NCBI GenBank assembly: GCA_050309585.1
Contig: JBNRML010000145.1
Span: 1-6,230, forward strand
DNA from: Bovifimicola sp050309585
Lineage (GTDB): Bacteria > Bacillota > Clostridia > Lachnospirales > Lachnospiraceae
DNA length: 6,230 nucleotides
Reading direction: 5' to 3'
The translations under genes and the position numbers were made by a program. The notes below the pieces were generated by a model. The model did no database searches. It was not told the origin of the DNA and saw nothing but the letters and a program-made list of their open reading frames with translations. This document shows, piece by piece, positions 1-6,036 of the stretch (position 1 is the stretch's first letter; each line of letters opens with the position of its first letter).

Positions 1-231
1 TGATTATAGCATTGTAACCTACATTATTCAAACCTATTTTGCCCCTATATTTGTTAAATATCTTTTACTTAAATGTATTTTTTAACATTCATAATGCTTT
101 TATCATTCTTTTACTTGCAAAAAAGCAAAATTACTGTAAAATAAGTTATGTGTTGTCTTTCCACTATATAAATAGGAAGAAAAAAGACACTTAAAATAAA
201 ACAGAATTTTCAATTCAGAAATGAGGTCAAA
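1..231. other. AT-rich leader upstream of the ABC-F gene
   Basis: No coding region was recognised here: stop codons are frequent in the frames I read and no protein motif is visible. It holds one modest promoter candidate (115-142) and the ribosome binding site of the ABC-F gene (GAGGT at 223-227, 4 nt before the ATG at 232). I saw no convincing hairpin, so the attenuator leader known upstream of some antibiotic-resistance ABC-F genes is not evident. The 3' end of an upstream gene is not visible. Confidence 0.5.
115..142 (+). promoter_or_regulatory. Candidate sigma-A promoter for the ABC-F/PHP unit
   Basis: A -35-like TTGCAA (115-120; 4 of 6 consensus bases) lies 16 nt before a -10-like TAAAAT (137-142; 5 of 6). 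Transcription would start near 149, giving a leader of roughly 80 nt. A second AT-rich -10-like TATAAA at 167-172 has no good -35 partner. In DNA this AT-rich such matches arise easily by chance, so the call is tentative. Confidence 0.3.
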
Positions 232-1866
232 ATGATTAGTGCAAATAACATTACTCTTCGTATAGGAAAAAAAGCCCTTTTCGAAGATGTAAATATTAAA
301 TTTACCGAAGGAAACTGTTATGGACTTATTGGTGCAAACGGTGCCGGAAAATCAACATTTTTAAAAATCCTTTCAGGACAGCTTGATTCTACAAACGGCG
401 AAATCGTAATAACCCCAGGACAGCGTTTATCATTTTTGCAGCAGGACCATTTTAAATACGATGAATACCCTGTTTTAGACACAGTTATCATGGGTAATGC
501 CCGTTTATACGAAATAATGAAGGAAAAGGATGCAATTTACGCAAAGGAAGACTTTACTGAGGAAGATGGTATCCTGGCAGGTAAGCTTGAGGAAGAATTT
601 GCAAACCTCAACGGCTGGGAGGCAGAATCTGATGCAGCTACATTATTAAATGGTTTAGGAATTGACACTGAATTACATTATAAATTTTTGAAGGACTTAA
701 AGGGCAGCGAGAAGGTTAAGGTTTTACTTGCTCAGGCATTATTTGGAAATCCTGACATTCTTCTTCTCGATGAGCCTACAAACCACCTTGATTTGGATGC
801 CATAGCATGGCTGGAGGAATTCCTTATCAACTTTGAAAACACAGTTATCGTCGTTTCCCATGACAGATATTTCTTAAATAAGGTTTGTACACAGATTGCC
901 GACATTGACTACGGCAAAATCAAGTTATACGCCGGAAACTATGACTTCTGGTACGAATCAAGCCAGTTGCTCATTAAACAGATGAAGGAAGCTAACAAAA
1001 AGAAGGAAGAGAAAATCAAGGAACTCCAGGAATTCATTCAGAGATTCTCTGCCAATGCTTCTAAGTCAAAACAGGCTACTTCCAGAAAACGCGCCTTAGA
1101 GAAAATTGAGCTTGACGACATTAAGCCATCAAGCAGAAAATATCCATATATTGATTTCAGACCAAACCGCGAAATTGGAAATGAGGTTCTCACCGTTGAA
1201 CACATCTCAAAGACAATTGATGGAGTTAAAATCTTAGACGACATTTCCTTCATCGTTGGTCGTGATGATAAAATCGCATTTGTTGGTGCCAATGAAGCAG
1301 CCAAAACAACATTATTTAAAATCATTACCGGTGAGATGGAGCCGGATGAGGGAACCTATAAGTGGGGTGTTACAACAACTCAGGCTTACTTCCCAAAAGA
1401 CAGCACAAAGGAATTTGACAGCGATGACACCATCGTTGACTGGCTCACTGCTTATTCTGAAATCAAGGATGCCACTTATGTGCGTGGTTTCCTCGGAAGA
1501 ATGTTATTTGCCGGTGATGACGGTATGAAACGTGTGAAAGTATTATCCGGTGGTGAAAAAGTACGCTGTCTTCTCTCAAAGATGATGATTAGCGGTGCCA
1601 ATGTTTTAGTATTTGATGAGCCTACTGACCACCTTGACATGGAGTCAATCACAGCTCTCAACAACGGACTCATGAAGTTCTCAGGTGTTATTCTCTTCTC
1701 TTCAAGAGACCACCAGATTGTTCAGACAACTGCAAACCGTATTATGGAAATCGTAAATGGTAAACTTATTGATAAAATTACTACTTATGACGAGTATCTT
1801 GAAAATGATGAAATGGCAAGAAAACGTCAGGTATATTCTACAGATGAACAGGACAGTGATAATTAA
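232..1866 (+). CDS. ykpA: ABC-F family ATPase, YkpA/YbiT type (ribosome-associated)
   Basis: Soluble 544-aa twin-ATPase protein with no membrane segment. Known ABC-F proteins bind the ribosomal E site and modulate translation; a role in drug resistance is not implied. Domain 1 has Walker A GANGAGKS (34-41), Q-loop near 70-71, signature LKGSE (156-160), Walker B with DEPTNHLD (180-187) and switch SHD (209-211). The charged, coiled-coil-like interdomain linker, about 236-305, carries SANASKSKQATSRKR, hallmark of the YbiT/YkpA branch. Domain 2 has a degenerate Walker A GANEAAKT (352-359), canonical LSGGE (438-442), Walker B DEPTDHLD (462-469) and switch SRD (491-493). Both catalytic glutamates (E181, E463) remain. 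The length is normal for the branch. The start is supported by GAGGT 4 nt upstream. The stop overlaps the next gene by one base, indicating an operon. Family assignment is firm; the cellular role and the symbol are inferred by resemblance to Bacillus YkpA as I remember it. Confidence 0.93.
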   Translation: MISANNITLRIGKKALFEDVNIKFTEGNCYGLIGANGAGKSTFLKILSGQLDSTNGEIVITPGQRLSFLQQDHFKYDEYPVLDTVIMGNARLYEIMKEKDAIYAKEDFTEEDGILAGKLEEEFANLNGWEAESDAATLLNGLGIDTELHYKFLKDLKGSEKVKVLLAQALFGNPDILLLDEPTNHLDLDAIAWLEEFLINFENTVIVVSHDRYFLNKVCTQIADIDYGKIKLYAGNYDFWYESSQLLIKQMKEANKKKEEKIKELQEFIQRFSANASKSKQATSRKRALEKIELDDIKPSSRKYPYIDFRPNREIGNEVLTVEHISKTIDGVKILDDISFIVGRDDKIAFVGANEAAKTTLFKIITGEMEPDEGTYKWGVTTTQAYFPKDSTKEFDSDDTIVDWLTAYSEIKDATYVRGFLGRMLFAGDDGMKRVKVLSGGEKVRCLLSKMMISGANVLVFDEPTDHLDMESITALNNGLMKFSGVILFSSRDHQIVQTTANRIMEIVNGKLIDKITTYDEYLENDEMARKRQVYSTDEQDSDN

Positions 1867-2717
1867 TGAAATATATTGATTTACACGTACACTCAACAGC
1901 TTCGGATGGCTCTTATAAGCCATCCGAACTTGTACATTATGCCATAGAGAAAAACTTATCAGCTTTTGCACTTACAGACCATGACACCACTGCCGGCATC
2001 CCCGAGGCCATTTTAGAGGCAAAAAAAATAAACGCCGAAGCCGGCTTTGAAAAAATAAAGGTAATACCCGGCATCGAACTTTCTGCAGAACATAAAGGAA
2101 AGGATATCCACATCCTCGGTCTAAATATAAACTACCGGGACGAGGAATTTAACAGACAGGTGGCTGTTTACAGAAAAAGCAGGGAAGAGCGTAATGCAAA
2201 GATGATTAAGCTTCTTCAGGACAATAAATTTGATTTCTCTGAAGAAATGATTAAGGAGCGCTTTGGCGACGCAGTCATTACCAGAGCCCATTATGCCATT
2301 TTGATGGTTGAAGGTGGATATGTAAAGGACAAGGAGGAAGCCTTTTCAAAATATCTCAATCCGGGTTGTCCTTGCTATATACCGCGTCTAAAGGTATCAG
2401 TAACCGATGCTGTTAAATTAATTTTAAATGCCGGCGGAAAACCTGTTTTAGCCCACCCTCTGCTGTACAAGATGAGCACCAAAGAGCTTGACAGCCTTGT
2501 CAGCCTGTTAAAGAATAATGGCTTAATCGGTCTTGAAGCCATTTATTCTGCAAACAAATGGGATGACGAATCCCGCATGAAACAGCTCGCAAAAAAATAT
2601 GATTTATTTATAACAGGCGGCTCTGATTTCCACGGCCTCGCAAAACCTACACTTGACTTGGGTGTGGGATATGGAAATCTTAAGGTACCTGAGGAGCTGC
2701 TGAAAAATATAATTTAG
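1866..2717 (+). CDS. PHP-domain phosphoesterase (TrpH/YciV, RNase AM-like)
   Basis: A 283-aa cytoplasmic metal-dependent hydrolase. Characterised relatives trim 5' ends of rRNA as 5'-3' exonucleases (YciV, RNase AM) or remove the 3' phosphate from nucleoside 3',5'-bisphosphates such as pAp. The complete PHP ligand set is visible: H7 and H9 (HVH), D14 (SDG), H39 (TDHD), E71 (GIE), H82, H142 (RAH), H197 (AHP), D254 and H256 (GSDFH). An insert of about 55 residues between H82 and H142 matches the family's small helical domain. The length is typical and the gene looks intact. The ATG overlaps the ABC-F stop in a TAATG junction; an AGGA at 1850-1853 is 12 nt upstream, somewhat far, so translation probably depends on coupling. 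Pairing with a ribosome-associated ATPase fits an rRNA or RNA-turnover role, but that is inference. The sequence does not decide between nucleotide and RNA substrate. Confidence 0.9.
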   Translation: MKYIDLHVHSTASDGSYKPSELVHYAIEKNLSAFALTDHDTTAGIPEAILEAKKINAEAGFEKIKVIPGIELSAEHKGKDIHILGLNINYRDEEFNRQVAVYRKSREERNAKMIKLLQDNKFDFSEEMIKERFGDAVITRAHYAILMVEGGYVKDKEEAFSKYLNPGCPCYIPRLKVSVTDAVKLILNAGGKPVLAHPLLYKMSTKELDSLVSLLKNNGLIGLEAIYSANKWDDESRMKQLAKKYDLFITGGSDFHGLAKPTLDLGVGYGNLKVPEELLKNII

Positions 2718-2767
2718 AACACTTAGTAATAACATGTGGTCACGTATATGTGGTGATGACACTAAAT

Positions 2768-2838
2768 GAGCTGTCACACTAACGATTTTTCTCGTTTATT
2801 TCAGAGGTTTATCGTTACTTCGACAGCTCCTTTTTTTT
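2768..2838 (+). terminator. Nested intrinsic terminator after the PHP gene
   Basis: A perfect 8-bp outer stem GAGCTGTC (2768-2775) / GACAGCTC (2822-2829) is followed by C and eight T (2831-2838). A perfect 7-bp inner stem TAACGAT (2780-2786) / ATCGTTA (2811-2817) lies inside it across a 4x4 internal loop, with a 24-nt apical loop. The U-tract is strong only for rightward transcripts; leftward there is just a short ATTT. It therefore terminates the ABC-F/PHP unit and can serve the converging leftward operon only weakly. Confidence 0.8.
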
Positions 2839-2852
2839 ACACCTGTTGTCAA

Positions 2853-3491
2853 TTAATAAGCCCTCTCTACAATTTTACCTTCTTCCATATTAATCACTTC
2901 ATCAGCTAATAGCTTCATTTCTTCTGCATCATGACACGCAATGATAACAATTTTATTCTTCTTCTTTAAATCATCGAGTATTTTTCTTACAAGAACCACT
3001 CCATCTTTATCAATTGCATTAATTGGTTCATCTAATATGACTATTTCTGGATACTCCATAAATGCACATGCAATACCTAACTTCTGTTTCATTCCCAAAG
3101 AGTATTTTCTGTATTTTCTTTTATCGTCCGGATTAAGCCCCACTCTTGTCATAGCATCATTTATATCATTGTCATTTATCTTCTCTTTAATTGATGCAAG
3201 CATCTTTAGATTTTTAAATCCGGTATATCCATCAATAAATGCCGGGTTCTCTATCAAAGTGCCAATACTATCTGGAAAATCCAAATCCCTCCATAATATT
3301 TTTCCATTTATATCAACTTCACCCTTTGTTGGTCTTATCAATCCGCTAATAATTCTCATGAGCATTGTTTTCCCACATCCATTCTTTCCCTGAAGTCCGT
3401 ACACTTTACCACTTTCAAACAAATAATTTATATCTGTCAATACCTCAGCATCCTTAATGGTTTTGGATATGTTTTTCAATTCAATATACAT
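2853..3491 (-). CDS. ABC transporter ATPase, BcrA/lantibiotic-export type
   Basis: A 212-aa single ATPase domain that should power the permease encoded two genes upstream. Visible motifs: Walker A GKNGCGKT (35-42), signature YSLGMKQKLGIA (130-141), Walker B EIVILDEP (149-156), D-loop NAID (158-161) and switch H187. The Q-loop position reads LIENPAF with glutamate (E81) in place of glutamine; this substitution and SLGMKQ are typical of the bacitracin/lantibiotic (BcrA) branch of ABC-2 exporters. The frame extends six codons upstream to a TTG at 3509, but GGGAG at 3503-3499 sits 7 nt before the ATG at 3491, so I chose the shorter form. It is the last gene of the four-gene leftward operon, 19 nt after the 193-aa gene. 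The protein ends soon after the domain, with no long C-terminal extension. ATPase identity is secure; substrate and direction of transport are unknown. Confidence 0.9.
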   Translation of the reverse strand: MYIELKNISKTIKDAEVLTDINYLFESGKVYGLQGKNGCGKTMLMRIISGLIRPTKGEVDINGKILWRDLDFPDSIGTLIENPAFIDGYTGFKNLKMLASIKEKINDNDINDAMTRVGLNPDDKRKYRKYSLGMKQKLGIACAFMEYPEIVILDEPINAIDKDGVVLVRKILDDLKKKNKIVIIACHDAEEMKLLADEVINMEEGKIVERAY

Positions 3492-3498
3492 TTGCATT

Positions 3499-3503
3499 CT
3501 CCC
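3499..3503 (-). promoter_or_regulatory. Ribosome binding site deciding the ATPase start
   Basis: GGGAG on the minus strand lies 7 nt before ATG 3491-3489. It lies inside the longer reading that begins at TTG 3509-3507 and is only 1 nt from the other candidate ATG (3497-3495), so the ATG at 3491 is the best-spaced start. Confidence 0.6.
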
Positions 3504-3510
3504 TTTCAAA

Positions 3511-4092
3511 CTAATTTAAAACCTTCACACGTCTTATATAAGGACATACCTCTGTATCTTTAAATTCAAACCAAACCTCTGTTTTTTCAACCTTTTTCCA
3601 CAATCTTCTACTAAGATTACAACTTGCAATTGAAAAAACGCGATATGTTATTACAGTTTCTCCCACATTTAATCCTTCCACACCGGAATCTGAATTTTTA
3701 CTTAATTCTTCTGATAACTCTATCTCTTCTCCAATCTGCCAAAATTTACTATATATACCCATTTTCCTATAATCATTAGGTTCTTTCTGAATTTCATCAC
3801 TTGTTTTTGTAATTTTCTCCTCAATAACAATATATTTCTTTTCATAATCACTACTCATATCCAACATCTTATATTCTTCAATGTCATATTTTTCAATAAA
3901 TTGTTCTTTGCTATATACACTTCCGGTAACAGAATAAGAAAGTCCGAAATTATCAATTACCACTCCTTTATCATAATATCTAATATCGGGTTTAACTGCC
4001 TCACTATACTGATATGCATATACTGCTATGTACAACAATACCACAAGTCCCAAAATTGCAACCTTAATAACTGTGCTTTGTTTTTTTCTCAT
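3511..4092 (-). CDS. Membrane-anchored exported protein, unrecognised family (193 aa)
   Basis: I do not recognise a named family. The N-terminus MRKKQSTVIK is followed by one hydrophobic segment (about 9-27) and then an entirely hydrophilic domain, so the protein is most likely anchored in the membrane with about 165 residues outside. I see no lipobox cysteine, LPXTG motif or catalytic motif. The exported part looks rich in beta strands (about 43-57, 84-93, 119-126, 145-157, 171-177) and has only two cysteines, C158 and C183, which could form a disulfide. The start is well supported: AGGAGG at 4107-4102 lies 9 nt upstream and a second AAGGA lies nearer. It sits 17 nt after the permease gene and 19 nt before the ATPase gene, so it is probably an accessory part of the transporter, such as a substrate-binding, sensing or immunity subunit. 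That role is inferred from position only. Confidence 0.75.
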   Translation of the reverse strand: MRKKQSTVIKVAILGLVVLLYIAVYAYQYSEAVKPDIRYYDKGVVIDNFGLSYSVTGSVYSKEQFIEKYDIEEYKMLDMSSDYEKKYIVIEEKITKTSDEIQKEPNDYRKMGIYSKFWQIGEEIELSEELSKNSDSGVEGLNVGETVITYRVFSIASCNLSRRLWKKVEKTEVWFEFKDTEVCPYIRRVKVLN

Positions 4093-4109
4093 TTATTCCT
4101 TCCTCCTCG

Positions 4110-4928
4110 CTATAACGTATCTTTTCGTTTTTCAAATATAACACCGAAAAAGAAAGTAACTGCAACAATCGCCATAGTCTCCATAAAACCTATTATGGGA
4201 TTTCCTTTTCCAAACATTGACAAAAAATAAAAAGGAAAGAATTTTGCATACGTATCTGGCAGGTACGAAGGCATATAAAACAATATCATCATAAAAAAGA
4301 AAGGCATTAGCTGTACTGTAAAATAATTATCTGAGAAACAGGAAATCATCAATGATATTGTTGCCAAAGCCCCTCCAAAAGCAAACCACATTAACAAAAA
4401 AATTACCATTGCTATATAAGGATGTTCAATAATAAACACATTCCAGTCAGTTATTCCATTTAGCACTGTTCCCTTTATATCTTCAAAACAATCAATTGGG
4501 ATAATAAGCTTAACAATCAAAAAGTCAATAATCAACGGAGTAACTGCAACAATTCCACCTGAAATAAATACCGACAAATATTTTGCCAATAAGTATTTTT
4601 TCTTTTCAACTCTGTTGCACACATTTTTAATATATCCGCTTTTTCTGTCATAGATATATGAAATACCATATGGCAATGAAACTATTATTCCCAGAAAATA
4701 AAAATAATAAATTGTGCTCCCATCCAAATAACTCGGAAGCCACAAAACGTAAAACCCACCTCTTGTAAATGAGGTATACACACCATTAAGCTGATTTCTG
4801 CTTTCCATAATCCTGCACAAAACGGGAATAATCTGATAAAAAATACAGCCTATCCCCAATATTAAAGCTATTAACATTCCTAAATTATGTGTCGCCCTTT
4901 CATACTCAAGCTTAAATATCCTTTTCAT
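4110..4928 (-). CDS. ABC-2-type transporter permease (six membrane helices)
   Basis: A 272-aa integral membrane protein, the likely transmembrane partner of the BcrA-type ATPase in the same operon. Hydrophobic segments lie at about 16-37, 71-92, 114-143, 170-195, 203-222 and 247-265, giving six helices with both ends probably cytoplasmic. The charged loop DRKSGYIKN (94-102) through KKKYLLAKY (109-117), between helices 2 and 3, resembles the cytoplasmic coupling region common in ABC-2 permeases of Gram-positive peptide and antibiotic exporters. I see no peptidase domain and no large extracellular domain like that of BceB permeases, so this is not a Bce-type system. AAAGGA at 4946-4941 lies 12 nt before the ATG, a long but usable spacing. 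The 29-nt gap from the upstream gene and 17-nt gap to the next support one transcript. The general class is confident; the cargo is not predictable. Confidence 0.85.
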   Translation of the reverse strand: MKRIFKLEYERATHNLGMLIALILGIGCIFYQIIPVLCRIMESRNQLNGVYTSFTRGGFYVLWLPSYLDGSTIYYFYFLGIIVSLPYGISYIYDRKSGYIKNVCNRVEKKKYLLAKYLSVFISGGIVAVTPLIIDFLIVKLIIPIDCFEDIKGTVLNGITDWNVFIIEHPYIAMVIFLLMWFAFGGALATISLMISCFSDNYFTVQLMPFFFMMILFYMPSYLPDTYAKFFPFYFLSMFGKGNPIIGFMETMAIVAVTFFFGVIFEKRKDTL

Positions 4929-4957
4929 AATACATATACATCCTTTCTACACATCTT

Positions 4958-5953
4958 CTAATTGATTTTAAATATAGCTATATCATCAGTGGCATAGCTA
5001 AAATTTGTAGTTATATACATATCTGGATTAAAAATAAAATAAGCAATATCCATCATTTCAACAGGTACAATGTATCCAACTCTAAATTTAATCTCTTCTC
5101 CCTTTCTCATTGGGCAATAGTATATAAAATCATTTACACTTGCAGTATCCACATTATACAATCCCAAATCATAGTATATTGGATAACGCCCTGTAATATT
5201 TAGTTCTCCATATTTACTGTAATATTTATATGCATATTTAAGAGCATTACCATCTTCTACTAAAAATTTAAGTTCCGGAACAGCTATTCCCTCAACAACC
5301 CAGTCAGAATGCGGAATAATAGTAATGTCAAACATTACAAGTTTACATTGCACGTTTGTAATTTCCGTTCCATCTTCCCAACTTATCATTGTTCCATTTG
5401 ACAGTTTTCCATTTTCATCCAGTCCCTCTAATAACTGTTGTTTATATTCCGTATAAAAATTCGAATCCAATCCTGAAAAATCATCTTTTATCACTAAATT
5501 ACTGTACTCATATGATGCCTGGGTGTGTTTTATTTCGAATTGCTCATCCCATTCCTTTATCTTGTCTTTATTAAATATTTCACTACCAATATACTCTTTT
5601 GGTATTTTTGCTTCATTAGTAATTTTTTGCTGTCTATTATATAAATCCCTATAATATGTATTTTCGTTTTGTGTAAATCCATACATATAATTTCTAGGTA
5701 TTTTATTATCTGGATCGTATACCTCAACAAGAGGCTTCGTTATCCATTCATCAAACCATTCATACAAATTTATTTTTCCAGCCGGAATTTGTACCGTGTC
5801 ATCCTCACTATCTGATTCAAGTAAACTTTGAGACATATTCTTTGATGAATCAATGTAATATTGCAATTTACCACTTAATGCACCGTACATTATACAAATA
5901 CCGACAAATAAAGGCATAAAGTATAGTATTTTACCTATATTGTTTTTTCTCAC
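4958..5953 (-). CDS. Membrane-anchored exported protein, unrecognised family (about 331 aa)
   Basis: First gene of the leftward operon; I cannot assign it to a named family. From the start used here it reads MRKNNIGKIL, one hydrophobic segment (about 9-25), an acidic spacer with ESDSEDD (about 46-52), and a hydrophilic exported region. The C-terminal part (about 190-331) looks beta-rich, with WEDGTEITN (192-200) and KGEEIKFRVGY (284-294), a pattern that recalls Ig-like accessory domains of clostridial surface proteins; this is only an impression. No lipobox or sortase signal is seen. The start is unusual. The frame is closed upstream by TGA, and only two GTG codons precede the hydrophobic segment. 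GTG 5962 is 2 nt from AAAGG (5969-5965); GTG 5953 is 11 nt from it and gives an MRK start like the 193-aa neighbour, so I prefer 5953, with 5962 (334 aa) as alternative. Function is inferred from linkage to the ABC genes. Confidence 0.72.
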   Translation of the reverse strand: MRKNNIGKILYFMPLFVGICIMYGALSGKLQYYIDSSKNMSQSLLESDSEDDTVQIPAGKINLYEWFDEWITKPLVEVYDPDNKIPRNYMYGFTQNENTYYRDLYNRQQKITNEAKIPKEYIGSEIFNKDKIKEWDEQFEIKHTQASYEYSNLVIKDDFSGLDSNFYTEYKQQLLEGLDENGKLSNGTMISWEDGTEITNVQCKLVMFDITIIPHSDWVVEGIAVPELKFLVEDGNALKYAYKYYSKYGELNITGRYPIYYDLGLYNVDTASVNDFIYYCPMRKGEEIKFRVGYIVPVEMMDIAYFIFNPDMYITTNFSYATDDIAIFKIN

Positions 5954-5988
5954 CCTAAACACAACCTTTCAGTGATATTTATATGTAT

Positions 5989-6029
5989 AAAAATATAGTA
6001 GGAGAGAATAATCTCCTACCATACTTTTT
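5989..6029. terminator. Bidirectional terminator-like hairpin upstream of the operon
   Basis: A perfect 8-bp inverted repeat GTAGGAGA (5998-6005) / TCTCCTAC (6012-6019) encloses a 6-nt loop. Rightward it is followed by CATAC and five T (6025-6029). Leftward it is followed by TATA and five T (complement of 5993-5989). Each strand thus has a short U-tract a few bases after the stem, weaker than an ideal terminator. It lies about 36-45 nt before the first operon start codon, so leftward transcripts from further upstream would have to read through it. It could end transcription from the neighbouring repeat or act as a leader hairpin of the operon. Confidence 0.55.
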
Positions 6030-6036
6030 ATATTTG

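Noticed and set aside
1038..1325. Minus-strand open frame of 95 codons antisense to the ABC-F gene
   Set aside because: It lies wholly inside a well-supported gene on the other strand, and its translation shows no recognisable domain.
1256..1528. Plus-strand 90-codon frame inside the ABC-F gene
   Set aside because: It is an out-of-frame reading of the conserved second ATPase domain with no motif of its own.
232..1866. ABC-F gene considered as an antibiotic-resistance protein
   Set aside because: The linker and overall sequence fit the housekeeping YkpA/YbiT branch, the linker is short, and no drug-sensing leader is seen upstream.
1476..1971. Minus-strand frames at 1476-1673 and 1702-1971
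   Set aside because: Both are antisense to the ABC-F and PHP genes, whose motifs are intact across these positions, and neither resembles a protein family.
2734..2754. Direct repeat ATGTGGT (2734-2740 and 2748-2754) after the PHP gene, considered as an operator or array
   Set aside because: Two 7-bp copies do not make an array, and a chance occurrence is plausible with no adjacent regulator or promoter.
2941..3393. Plus-strand 150-codon frame antisense to the ABC ATPase
   Set aside because: Its serine-, isoleucine- and phenylalanine-rich translation is typical of the reverse of an AT-rich gene; the minus strand has complete Walker A, signature and Walker B motifs.
3901..4230. Plus-strand 109-codon frame across the 193-aa gene and permease junction
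   Set aside because: It crosses two well-placed minus-strand genes with strong ribosome binding sites and shows no domain.
5389..5574. Plus-strand 61-codon frame inside the 331-aa gene
   Set aside because: It is short, antisense to a longer co-operonic frame, and has no supporting motif.
2853..5962. Operon considered as a Bce-type bacitracin resistance module or a lantibiotic cluster
   Set aside because: The permease is a six-helix 272-aa protein without the large extracellular domain of BceB, and no sensor kinase, precursor peptide or modification enzyme is present in the window.
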